From positions 1 to 10,308 of the forward strand of contig CAMLFK010000180.1 of the NCBI GenBank assembly GCA_946479255.1: a stretch of DNA of 10,308 nt. The letters are read 5' to 3'. This stretch comes from an uncultured Oxalobacteraceae bacterium (GTDB lineage Bacteria > Pseudomonadota > Gammaproteobacteria > Burkholderiales > Burkholderiaceae). The translations under genes were made by a program, and so were the position numbers. Below, in pieces: positions 1-6,435 of this stretch. A model generated the notes under the pieces. That model ran no database searches. It had not been told where the DNA came from and worked only from the letters and a program-made list of their open reading frames with translations. Every line of letters begins with the position of its first letter. The stretch's first letter is position 1.

Positions 1-433
1 GGTTGATGCCGCCGAAGGTAGGTTCGAGCGAGGCGATGATGTCGACCAGCTTGTCCGGGTCGGATTCATCGATCTCGATGTCGAATACGTCGATGCCGGC
101 GAACTTCTTGAACAGCACGCCCTTGCCTTCCATCACAGGCTTCGATGCCAGCGGGCCGATATTGCCCAAGCCCAACACCGCGGTGCCATTGGTGATGACA
201 GCGACCAGGTTGCCGCGCGCCGTATACTTATAGGCGTTGGCCGGATCCTTGACGATTTCCTCGCATGGCGCGGCCACGCCCGGCGAATACGCCAAGGCCA
301 GGTCGCGCTGGTTGGTCAGCGTCTTGGTGGGGGTGACGCTGATCTTGCCGGGACGGGGGCATTCGTGGTATTCAAGAGCCGCCTGACGCAGCTGTTGACG
401 CAACTCTTCTTTTTTCTCTGATGACGAATCCAT
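1..433 (-). CDS. maeB: NADP-dependent malic enzyme, N-terminal part (runs off the window)
   Basis: Malic enzyme oxidatively decarboxylates malate to pyruvate, producing NADPH, in the cytoplasm. The 144 codons visible on the minus strand give the N-terminal malic domain. Family signatures include [10 protein letters not shown] (28-37), [19 protein letters not shown] (42-60, with the expected active-site Tyr at 49), [25 protein letters not shown] (82-93), [20 protein letters not shown] (98-117) and LEPTFGGIN at the window edge. The match to E. coli MaeB, as I remember it, is close throughout. Family members of this type are about 750-770 residues, with a C-terminal phosphotransacetylase-like domain that would lie outside this window. 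The ATG at 431-433 is preceded on its strand by AGGAAGG (444-450) with a 10-base gap, which supports this start. The gene is divergent from thiL. MaeB rather than the NAD-type MaeA/SfcA is chosen on sequence pattern. Confidence 0.95.
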   Translation of the reverse strand, partial: MDSSSEKKEELRQQLRQAALEYHECPRPGKISVTPTKTLTNQRDLALAYSPGVAAPCEEIVKDPANAYKYTARGNLVAVITNGTAVLGLGNIGPLASKPVMEGKGVLFKKFAGIDVFDIEIDESDPDKLVDIIASLEPTFGGIN

Positions 434-474
434 GCTGGTGCGGCCTTCCTAAGTCGATGCGGGGGAGGTCAACG

Positions 475-483
475 ATTTTATCA
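475..483 (-). promoter_or_regulatory. Possible extended -10 promoter element of maeB
   Basis: Read on the minus strand this is TGATAAAAT, a TGn extended -10 with TAAAAT. It would start transcription near 468, giving a leader of about 35 bases that contains the AGGAAGG ribosome binding site. No good -35 hexamer is visible at the right spacing. It lies in the AT-rich part of the 171-base maeB-thiL divergent spacer. This is a pattern match only. Confidence 0.35.
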
Positions 484-591
484 GACGGAATCTTCTAAAC
501 CAGTACGTATTTTTACCAATACCGGTTCGATAGCTTAAAAAGTCGATTTTTCATCAAAGCAATCAAAAAAACTATCGGACCAGCAGGCTTG

Positions 592-597
592 TACAAT
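592..597 (+). promoter_or_regulatory. Possible -10 element just upstream of thiL
   Basis: TACAAT matches the sigma-70 -10 consensus at five of six positions. It ends seven bases before the A of the thiL ATG at 605, so initiation would fall at or next to the start codon. No convincing -35 hexamer is seen around 568-575, which lies in an A-rich run. No Shine-Dalgarno sequence lies between here and the ATG, which fits a leaderless transcript. The evidence is weak but consistent. Confidence 0.35.
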
Positions 598-604
598 TGT
601 CCCC

Positions 605-1564
605 ATGCTTACGGAATTCGACCTGATCAAACAATACTTCAAACGCCAGCGTGCCGGCCATGCCGTGCTGGGAATCGGCGACGACTGCGCCCTGCTGGCG
701 CCCACACAAGGCATGCAGCTGGCCATTTCCTCCGACATGCTGGTCGAAGGCCGCCATTTTTTCGCCGGCGCCGATGCGCGCATGCTGGGCCACAAATGCC
801 TGGCGGTGAACCTGTCCGACCTGGCCGCCATGGGCGCGCGCCCGCTCGGCTTCACCCTCGCCCTGTCCCTGCCCGAAGCGCAGCCCGACTGGCTGGCCGC
901 TTTTTCGCAAGGCTTGTTCGAACTGGCCGACGCGCACGACTGCGAACTGATCGGCGGCGACACCACCAAGGGGCCGCTCAATATCTGCATCACCATCTTC
1001 GGCGAGGTGGCGCCCGGGCGGGCGCTGCGGCGCGACGCCGCCATGGCTGGCGACGACATCTGGATTTCCGGGTCTTTGGGCGATGCGCGCCTGGCGCTGG
1101 ACTGCTACTGGAACCAGACCGCGCTGCCGGACGAGGAGCTGCGCCAGGCCGGCCTGCGCATGCACATGCCGGCGCCGCGCGTGGCGCTCGGTCTCGCGCT
1201 CTCCAGCCTGGCACATGCCGCCATCGACATCTCGGACGGGCTGGTGGGCGACCTGGGCCACATCCTGGACGCATCGAAGGCCGGGGCGACACTGAACGTG
1301 GACGCCCTGCCCGCCGGCGCCATCCTGGCGCGGCAAGCGCTTTCCCTCAGGCGGCGCTTCTGCGCGGCCGGCGGCGACGACTATGAATTATGTTTTACCG
1401 CGGCGCCGGAACAGCGCGGCGCGATCGAACAGGCAGGCGCCGCCACCGGCACCGCCGTCACGCGGGTCGGCACCATCGAGGCCCAGAGCGGCTTGCGGCT
1501 GGTGGACGATGCCGGCCAGGCGCTCGACCTGCAGCTCAAGGGCTTCGATCACTTCGCTTCCTGA
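605..1564 (+). CDS. thiL: Thiamine-monophosphate kinase ThiL
   Basis: ThiL phosphorylates thiamine monophosphate with ATP to give thiamine diphosphate, the active cofactor, in the last step of thiamine biosynthesis in the cytoplasm. The 319-residue product has normal length and all main family motifs: GIGDDCALL (23-31), SSDMLVEGRHF (42-52), LAVNLSDLAAMGARP (66-80), ELIGGDTTKGPL (114-125), the AIDISDGL metal/nucleotide loop (206-213) and GGDDYELCF (256-264). The N-terminus MLTEFDLIKQYF matches the usual start of the family, so the ATG at 605 is preferred although no Shine-Dalgarno sequence precedes it. The gene is divergent from maeB, and its last 16 bases overlap the end of the convergent regulator gene. 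In many betaproteobacteria, from memory, pgpA and then pncC follow thiL; here pgpA does not follow. Confidence 0.96.
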   Translation: MLTEFDLIKQYFKRQRAGHAVLGIGDDCALLAPTQGMQLAISSDMLVEGRHFFAGADARMLGHKCLAVNLSDLAAMGARPLGFTLALSLPEAQPDWLAAFSQGLFELADAHDCELIGGDTTKGPLNICITIFGEVAPGRALRRDAAMAGDDIWISGSLGDARLALDCYWNQTALPDEELRQAGLRMHMPAPRVALGLALSSLAHAAIDISDGLVGDLGHILDASKAGATLNVDALPAGAILARQALSLRRRFCAAGGDDYELCFTAAPEQRGAIEQAGAATGTAVTRVGTIEAQSGLRLVDDAGQALDLQLKGFDHFAS

Positions 1565-4116
1565 GGCACATTTTCGATGGACTCGGCCGGCGCCTCGGTG
1601 CTCTGGCGGTAATGCCGGAAGGCCTGGCGCACGTTCTCGCGCAGTTCGACGTCGTCCCATGGCTTGGTGTAAAAGCGGTAAATCGCGCCGCGGTTGATCG
1701 AGTCGAGCACCGCCTCCACATTCATATAGCCGGACAGGATAATGCGCACCGTGGCCGGGTACATCTCCTTGACGCTGCTGAGAAATTCGGTGCCGGTCAT
1801 CTCCGGCATGCGCTGGTCGCACAGGATCACCTGCACCGGATGCAGGGCCAGCAGCTCGAAGGCCTTGCCGGGCGAGCTGGCCGTCAGGATGCGGTAACCA
1901 TCCTTGCGCAGCAGCTTGTGCAGGGCCTTGAGGACATTCTCGTCGTCGTCGACCAGCAGCAGGCTGGGACGCTGGTCCTGGTTCGACTCGCGTTCGGACG
2001 GCGCATCGCGGTTGGCCAGCGCCAGGCTGCCCATCTCGTCGGGCGGCAGCGGGCGGCTGAAGTGAAAGCCCTGCATTTCGTCGCAGCGGTTGCGCCGCAA
2101 ATAGGTCTGCTGGGCCTGGGATTCCACCCCTTCGGCGATCACCTGCATTTTCAGGCTGTGCGCCATGCTGATGATGGCCAGCGCAATGGCCGCGTCGTCC
2201 GGATTGACGGTGACGTCGCGCACGAAGGCGATGTCGATCTTGAGTTTATCGATCGGGAAGCGCTTCAGGTAGGCCAGGCTCGAATAGCCGGTGCCGAAGT
2301 CGTCGATCGCGATGCGGATGCCCAGCAGCTTGAGATTGGTCAGCACCTCGATGGTGTGCTCGGCATTGGCCATCAGCGCACTTTCGGTCAGCTCCAGTTC
2401 CAGCAGGCCGGCATCGACCCGGTGCCGGTCCAGCGCGCGGCGGATCTCCAGCTCCAGGTCGCCTTCGACAAACTGGCGGCTCGATACATTGACCGCCACC
2501 CGCACATCGCCCTGGCCGGCAGCCTGCCAGGCGGCGATCTGGCGGCAGGCTTCATCGATGATCCAGTCACCGGCGCGCACGATCATGCCGGTCTCTTCCA
2601 GGATCGGCACGAATTCGGCCGGGTACACCATGCCCTGGTTGGGCCGGTTCCAGCGCAGCAGCGCCTCGGCGCCGCTGATGCGCCCGGTATTGAGGTCCAC
2701 CTTGGGCTGGTAATACAGCAGCAGTTCCTGATGGTCGAGCGCGTGGCGCAGCGCCAGCTCCATGTCGAGCCGCGCCAGCACCTGCACGTTCATGGCCGAG
2801 GTGAAGAAGCGGTAGCCATCGCGTCCGGCATCCTTGGCGCGGTGCATGGCGGTATCGGCATAGCGGATCAAAAATTCCGGATCGCTCGCATCGTCCGGGT
2901 ACATGGCGATGCCGATGCTGGCGGTCAGCACCACCTGCTGGCCTTCCAGCTCAAACGGCGCGCGCAGCGCTTCGCGCACTTCGTTGGCGACGTTGACGGC
3001 GTCCTGCTGGTTGTGCGTCATGGTCAGGATCAGCGCGAACTCGTCTCCCCCCAGGCGGCCGGCGGTGTCGCGGATGCGCACGCAGCGCACCAGCCGGCTG
3101 CTGAACTGGCGCAACAGGTCGTCGCCGACGAGCGCGCCCATCGAGTCGTTGACGGTCTTGAAGCGGTCCAGCGCAATCACCAGCACGGCAATGCGCCGCT
3201 CCTGGCCGGCCTCGGCATCCATGGTTTCGCGCAGGGTCTGGTAGAACAGCGCGCGGTTGGGCAGGCCGGTCAGGCTGTCGTAGCCGGCCAGGCGTTTTAA
3301 GCGCAGCTGGGTTTCGATGCGTTCGGTGACATCGCGCGCTACCGCGATGAGCATGCGCGTGCTGCCCACGTTGCGCACCTGCCAGTAGATTTCGACCGGG
3401 ATGCTGGTCAGGTCGGCGCGCGTCAGGTCGGCATCGACCAGGCTGGGGTCACGTTCCGATCCGCGCTCCGGCCCGGCGTGGCGGGCCAGCTGGGACGACT
3501 GCGCCAGCCCGTACACGGTGGGGTCGAGCGCGAGCAGCTGGTCGCGCCCGTAGCCGAGCATGCGGCAGGCGCCGTCGTTGATGTCGACCACCTTCATGCT
3601 GGAGGTATCGATCAGGAAGATGGCGTCGGCGGTAGAGTCCATGGCGCTGCGAAAGCGCTGCAGCTCGGCGGTGCGCTCGCGCACGGTCTGTTCCAGCAGG
3701 GCGCCGTAGTTGCGCGACTCGCGGTGCAGCAGGCGCACTTCGAGCATGTTCTTGATGCGGGTGAGCACTTCGATCGGGTCGAAAGGCTTGGCGACGAAAT
3801 CGCGTGCGCCGGCGTCGAGCGCGGCCAGCTTCTTGTCCGGCTCGGCGGTGACGACCAGCACCGGCAGGTAAGACTCGGTCTCCATCGGCGCCAGCGCGGC
3901 CATCACCTCGAAGCCGCTCATGCCGGGCATGTGCAAGTCGAGGATGATCAGGTCGTAACGGTTCTTTTCGTGCAGCGCCACCACTTCGCGCGGGTTGGTG
4001 GTGCTGTGTACATTGCTGTAGCCAGAACTGCTGAGCAAGAACTCGAGCAGCTGAACGTTAACGGGCTGGTCGTCGACGATCAGGATGGCGGCGCGGAGAA
4101 TGTCGTCTTTGGTCAT
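1549..4116 (-). CDS. Response regulator with REC-PAS-GGDEF-EAL-REC architecture (cyclic-di-GMP signalling)
   Basis: This 855-residue soluble protein probably turns over cyclic-di-GMP under phosphorylation control. Domains in order: REC1 about 8-125 (acidic pair D15/D16, phospho-acceptor D60, T90, K110); a linker helix; PAS about 153-265; GGDEF about 277-437 (signature GGDEF at 356-360, I-site RxxD at 347-350); EAL about 448-695; REC2 about 716-835 (D723/D724, D767, S795, K818). The EAL site looks complete: E484, N543, E575, D605/D606, K626, E662 and Q682. In the GGDEF domain the usual DLDRFK reads ALDRFK (A315 in place of a metal-binding Asp) and the usual GHxxGD reads GALVGD (A328). I therefore infer a mainly phosphodiesterase output, with the GGDEF perhaps a GTP sensor. 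REC2 resembles the receiver found in RpfG-type HD-GYP regulators. The ATG at 4116 overlaps the kinase stop codon (ATGA), so translation is probably coupled; its own ribosome binding site is weak. The 3' end overlaps thiL by 16 bases. Confidence 0.93.
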   Translation of the reverse strand: MTKDDILRAAILIVDDQPVNVQLLEFLLSSSGYSNVHSTTNPREVVALHEKNRYDLIILDLHMPGMSGFEVMAALAPMETESYLPVLVVTAEPDKKLAALDAGARDFVAKPFDPIEVLTRIKNMLEVRLLHRESRNYGALLEQTVRERTAELQRFRSAMDSTADAIFLIDTSSMKVVDINDGACRMLGYGRDQLLALDPTVYGLAQSSQLARHAGPERGSERDPSLVDADLTRADLTSIPVEIYWQVRNVGSTRMLIAVARDVTERIETQLRLKRLAGYDSLTGLPNRALFYQTLRETMDAEAGQERRIAVLVIALDRFKTVNDSMGALVGDDLLRQFSSRLVRCVRIRDTAGRLGGDEFALILTMTHNQQDAVNVANEVREALRAPFELEGQQVVLTASIGIAMYPDDASDPEFLIRYADTAMHRAKDAGRDGYRFFTSAMNVQVLARLDMELALRHALDHQELLLYYQPKVDLNTGRISGAEALLRWNRPNQGMVYPAEFVPILEETGMIVRAGDWIIDEACRQIAAWQAAGQGDVRVAVNVSSRQFVEGDLELEIRRALDRHRVDAGLLELELTESALMANAEHTIEVLTNLKLLGIRIAIDDFGTGYSSLAYLKRFPIDKLKIDIAFVRDVTVNPDDAAIALAIISMAHSLKMQVIAEGVESQAQQTYLRRNRCDEMQGFHFSRPLPPDEMGSLALANRDAPSERESNQDQRPSLLLVDDDENVLKALHKLLRKDGYRILTASSPGKAFELLALHPVQVILCDQRMPEMTGTEFLSSVKEMYPATVRIILSGYMNVEAVLDSINRGAIYRFYTKPWDDVELRENVRQAFRHYRQSTEAPAESIENVPQEAK

Positions 4117-6113
4117 GATGGCATCTTCAAGTCCAGGCGAGTGACGCTTGCCAGCGTAAGCGTGCTATTGATCGCCTCGGTAAATTCATCGATGTTAATC
4201 GGCTTGGTAAGGTAGCGATGAAAACCGCTGGCCAGGCCACGCTCGACTTCGCGCGGCATCGCATTGGCGGTCAGTGCAATGACGGGAATGCGGGCGGTGC
4301 GCGGGTCGCGCTTGAGTTCCTGGAGGGCGTCCATGCCGCTGACGCAGGGCAGGTTCAGGTCCATCAGGATGATATCGGGAAGGTGCGCCTTGGCCATCTC
4401 GATGCCGAGGTGGCCGTCGGGCGCCGACAGCAGGCGCAGGTCGGGACGGAAGCCGACGATCTCTTCGACCAGCTTGAGGTTGGCCGGATTGTCTTCCACA
4501 TAGAGCAGCGTATGGCTGGCCGCCGGCGCCGGTTCGGCCGGTGCGGGCGCACCGCCCTCCATGCCGTTGCCGGCTACCGAAGGCAGCGGGCGGGTGGTGC
4601 GCAGCACCACCGAAAACACACTGCCCACGCCCGGGCTGCTGGAGACGCTGATGGTGCCGCCCATCAGTTCGACCAGGCGGCGCGTGACCACCAGGCCGAT
4701 GCCGGTGCCCTCTTCCGTGCCGTTTTCCTGGCCCAGCCGATTAAACGGCTGGAACAGGTTGTCCAGCTGGTCGGGCCGCAGGCCGGCGCCGGTGTCCTGC
4801 ACCGAGACCTTGACCTGTTCGTCTTCGAGCATGCAGGCCAGCACCACGGCGCCGTGCTCGCGGTTGTACTTGATGGCGTTCGACAGCAGATTGAGCAGCA
4901 CCTGCTTCAAGCGGGTGCGGTCGGCCATCACCACCACTCCGCTGGTCTGCGGGAACAGCATGCGGACCTGGCGCTGCTCGGCCATCGGCTCGGTCATGTT
5001 GCGGCATTCGCCAAGGATGTCGTCGAGCGCCACCGGCTCCATCGACAAGGTCACGGTGCCCGACTCCACCTTGGCCAGGTCGAGGATTTCGTTGATCAGG
5101 GTGAGCAGGTGGCGCCCGGATTTCAGGATGTGGCTGGCGAATTCCTTCTTCTGCACGGGGGTCGAGGGCAGCGCGTCGGAACTTAAAATCTGGGCAAAGC
5201 CGAGCACCGCGTTGAGCGGGGTGCGCAGCTCGTGGCTCATGGACGACAGGAAGGCCGACTTGGCCTGGTTGGCCTTCTTGGCCGCGTCCATGGCCAGTTC
5301 CAGTTCGGCGTTGGTCAGTTCCAGTTGCATGGTGCGCTCATGCACGCGGTTCTCCAGCTCTTCGTTCAGGCGCATCACTTCGAGCTGGGTGCCGGCAATG
5401 GTGCTGTTGGAGCTTTCCAGTTCGCGCGTGCGCTGCTCGATTTCGGTGAGCATGGCGTTGAAGGAGTCGACCAGTTCACCGGCCTCGTCGTCGCTGATGC
5501 GCTGCGCGCGCTGCGAGTAGTCGCGCGTGGCCACCACTTCGCGCGCGATGTCGGAAATGGCGACGATCGGCGCTGTCACGATGCCGCCCAGCCTGCGCGT
5601 CATCAGGTAGGCCATCAGCATGGCGCAGGCGATCACCAGCGCGGCGATGGTCAGGTAGTCGAGCGCGCGCGCCACCAGGATGTACTCGGCGCGCAGATAC
5701 ACGGTGCCGATCAGTTCGTCGTGTTCGACGATGCGCTGGTAAATTTCCAGGTCGCTGCCGGCCACATGGGCGCCGTCGGTATCGGGACGGGGCGGGATGG
5801 TGGTGCGTTCGCCTGGCGCCACATACGTGGCGAACAGCTGGCCGTTGTTGTTATAGATGGCGGCGGCGCGCACCGCCGGGCGGATGCGCAGCGAAGCCAG
5901 GTTTTCGGTGGCAAGGCGGCGGTCGTCGAAAGCCAGTGCGACCGAGGTCATGTGGCCGAGCAGTTCGGCCTGGGTCGACATATCGCCCAGCACCGCGCGG
6001 TGGTAGCCGCGCAGGTCGTAGGCGATCACCGCGCCGATCGATACCAGCAGCGCCGTCAAGGTCGTCAGCATGACCACCGTGAGCAGCTTCTGGCTGATCG
6101 AGCGCCCGGTCAC
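4113..6113 (-). CDS. Hybrid sensor histidine kinase (periplasmic sensor, HAMP, HisKA, HATPase, REC)
   Basis: This is an inner-membrane sensor kinase of 666 residues. It has TM1 about 10-31, a periplasmic region about 36-148 resembling the CHASE8-type sensor, TM2 about 153-173, HAMP about 174-228, and a coiled coil about 225-285 rich in Glu/Arg. HisKA follows with the H-box SMSHELRTPLN (phospho-acceptor H294). The HATPase shows N412 in the N-box, DTGAG (440-444), FQPF (454-457) and GTGIGL (469-474). A Pro/Ala-rich linker (521-532) leads to a receiver with E540/D541, D585, T615 and K637. All catalytic positions look intact. The start is GTG at 6111-6113: an in-frame stop lies five codons upstream and the next Met is inside TM1. 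No clear Shine-Dalgarno sequence precedes it. It is first in an operon with the REC-PAS-GGDEF-EAL-REC gene, its probable partner. No HPt domain is visible in the window. The signal sensed is unknown. Confidence 0.94.
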   Translation of the reverse strand: MTGRSISQKLLTVVMLTTLTALLVSIGAVIAYDLRGYHRAVLGDMSTQAELLGHMTSVALAFDDRRLATENLASLRIRPAVRAAAIYNNNGQLFATYVAPGERTTIPPRPDTDGAHVAGSDLEIYQRIVEHDELIGTVYLRAEYILVARALDYLTIAALVIACAMLMAYLMTRRLGGIVTAPIVAISDIAREVVATRDYSQRAQRISDDEAGELVDSFNAMLTEIEQRTRELESSNSTIAGTQLEVMRLNEELENRVHERTMQLELTNAELELAMDAAKKANQAKSAFLSSMSHELRTPLNAVLGFAQILSSDALPSTPVQKKEFASHILKSGRHLLTLINEILDLAKVESGTVTLSMEPVALDDILGECRNMTEPMAEQRQVRMLFPQTSGVVVMADRTRLKQVLLNLLSNAIKYNREHGAVVLACMLEDEQVKVSVQDTGAGLRPDQLDNLFQPFNRLGQENGTEEGTGIGLVVTRRLVELMGGTISVSSSPGVGSVFSVVLRTTRPLPSVAGNGMEGGAPAPAEPAPAASHTLLYVEDNPANLKLVEEIVGFRPDLRLLSAPDGHLGIEMAKAHLPDIILMDLNLPCVSGMDALQELKRDPRTARIPVIALTANAMPREVERGLASGFHRYLTKPINIDEFTEAINSTLTLASVTRLDLKMPS

Positions 6114-6256
6114 GCCAGCCGCCCGTCAATACACGCGGCCAGGCGGGCACGGCTGCACCCATGGGCCGTGCGGACACGTTTGATGGCGAGGGTGCTTGCT
6201 TTGTTCATGAGATCCATGCGGCCGGGGCGCCGGGAGGCGCGTTGGGTCAGCATATC

Positions 6257-6262
6257 AGGAGG
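6257..6262 (+). promoter_or_regulatory. Consensus Shine-Dalgarno sequence of a possible small ORF
   Basis: AGGAGG lies six bases before an ATG at 6269, the best ribosome binding site in the window. It sits in the loop of a weak CATAT...ATATG inverted repeat (6251-6255 with 6267-6271) that also covers part of the start codon. Confidence 0.4.
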
Positions 6263-6268
6263 CAACAT

Positions 6269-6364
6269 ATGCATGGCGCACAAATGGTGCGTCTGTTGAC
6301 AACGCGAATTTTTCCATTCCCAACAATGTGGAAGGCCACATTTCAGGGACGCATGGTAAAGTAG
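6269..6364 (+). CDS. Possible small ORF or leader peptide (31 codons) upstream of pncC
   Basis: The frame begins MHGAQMVRLL and ends GRMVK, with stop TAG at 6362-6364. Its support is the consensus AGGAGG with a six-base gap, its position on the same strand 71 bases before pncC, and a perfect 10-bp inverted repeat starting five bases after its stop. The peptide is basic, with no recognised family, no clear membrane segment and no run of a single amino acid of the kind used in classical attenuators. A 31-codon open frame can arise by chance, and the stop codon also forms part of a possible -10 hexamer. I treat it as a candidate only. Confidence 0.3.
   Translation: MHGAQMVRLLTTRIFPFPTMWKATFQGRMVK
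6325..6342. repeat. Perfect 7-bp inverted repeat with 4-base loop
   Basis: AATGTGG (6325-6331) and CCACATT (6336-6342) are exact reverse complements separated by AAGG. No T-run follows on either strand, so it is not a classical terminator. It could be an operator or an RNA hairpin in the pncC leader, and it lies inside the possible small ORF. Confidence 0.5.
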
Positions 6365-6367
6365 AAT
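6362..6367 (+). promoter_or_regulatory. pncC: Possible -10 hexamer of pncC
   Basis: TAGAAT matches TATAAT at five of six positions. It would place the transcription start near 6374, inside the left arm of the 6369-6395 inverted repeat, leaving a leader of about 60 bases. No clear -35 hexamer is present around 6338-6345, so an activator or a different promoter is possible. Confidence 0.3.
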
Positions 6368-6368
6368 C

Positions 6369-6395
6369 GACAGCGTGGCACCTGCCCACGCTGTC
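6369..6395. repeat. Perfect 10-bp inverted repeat upstream of pncC (operator- or hairpin-like)
   Basis: GACAGCGTGG (6369-6378) and CCACGCTGTC (6386-6395) are exact reverse complements around a seven-base centre (CACCTGC). No T-tract follows on either strand, which argues against an intrinsic terminator. It lies directly after the TAGAAT hexamer and 40 bases before the pncC start codon, where a repressor operator or a 5' leader hairpin would sit. Function is inferred from position only. Confidence 0.6.
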
Positions 6396-6435
6396 AGCTT
6401 GACGATGATATTGAATTGCCCCAAAGGAGACTCCC

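Larger units (their letters stand above)
6114..6435. other. Divergent intergenic region between the kinase operon and pncC
   Basis: This 322-base spacer must hold the promoters for both the minus-strand signalling operon and pncC. It contains a possible 31-codon ORF with a strong ribosome binding site (6269-6364, plus), a 7-bp stem repeat (6325-6342) and a 10-bp stem repeat (6369-6395). It also has a TTGACA hexamer (6296-6301), for which only AACAAT at 6322-6327 offers a -10, at the poor spacing of 20, and a TAGAAT hexamer (6362-6367). On the minus strand a small reading frame ends at 6110 with a GTGA overlap on the kinase start, but it has no ribosome binding site. No known protein is recognised here. 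Confidence 0.6.

Noticed and set aside
434..604. TPP riboswitch upstream of thiL
   Set aside because: The 171-base spacer has no recognisable THI-box sequence on the thiL strand, and the possible promoter lies too close to the ATG to leave room for one.
589..1386. Alternative frames over thiL on both strands
   Set aside because: All are Arg/Pro/Ala-rich GC artefacts; the thiL frame contains every family motif.
1390..3300. Long plus-strand open frame (636 codons) opposite the regulator gene
   Set aside because: Its translation is low-complexity and rich in His, Gln, Arg, Val and Asp, as expected for the antisense frame of a GC-rich gene. The minus strand there encodes a clear multi-domain regulator.
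5232..6299. Plus-strand open frame of 355 codons opposite the kinase gene
   Set aside because: It is a shadow frame: the composition is His/Gln/Gly/Arg-rich with no domain, while the minus strand carries conserved kinase N-terminal and HAMP sequence.
6296..6327. TTGACA ... AACAAT as a plus-strand promoter
   Set aside because: The -35 is a perfect hexamer, but the spacer to the only possible -10 is 20 bases, outside the usual 16-18.
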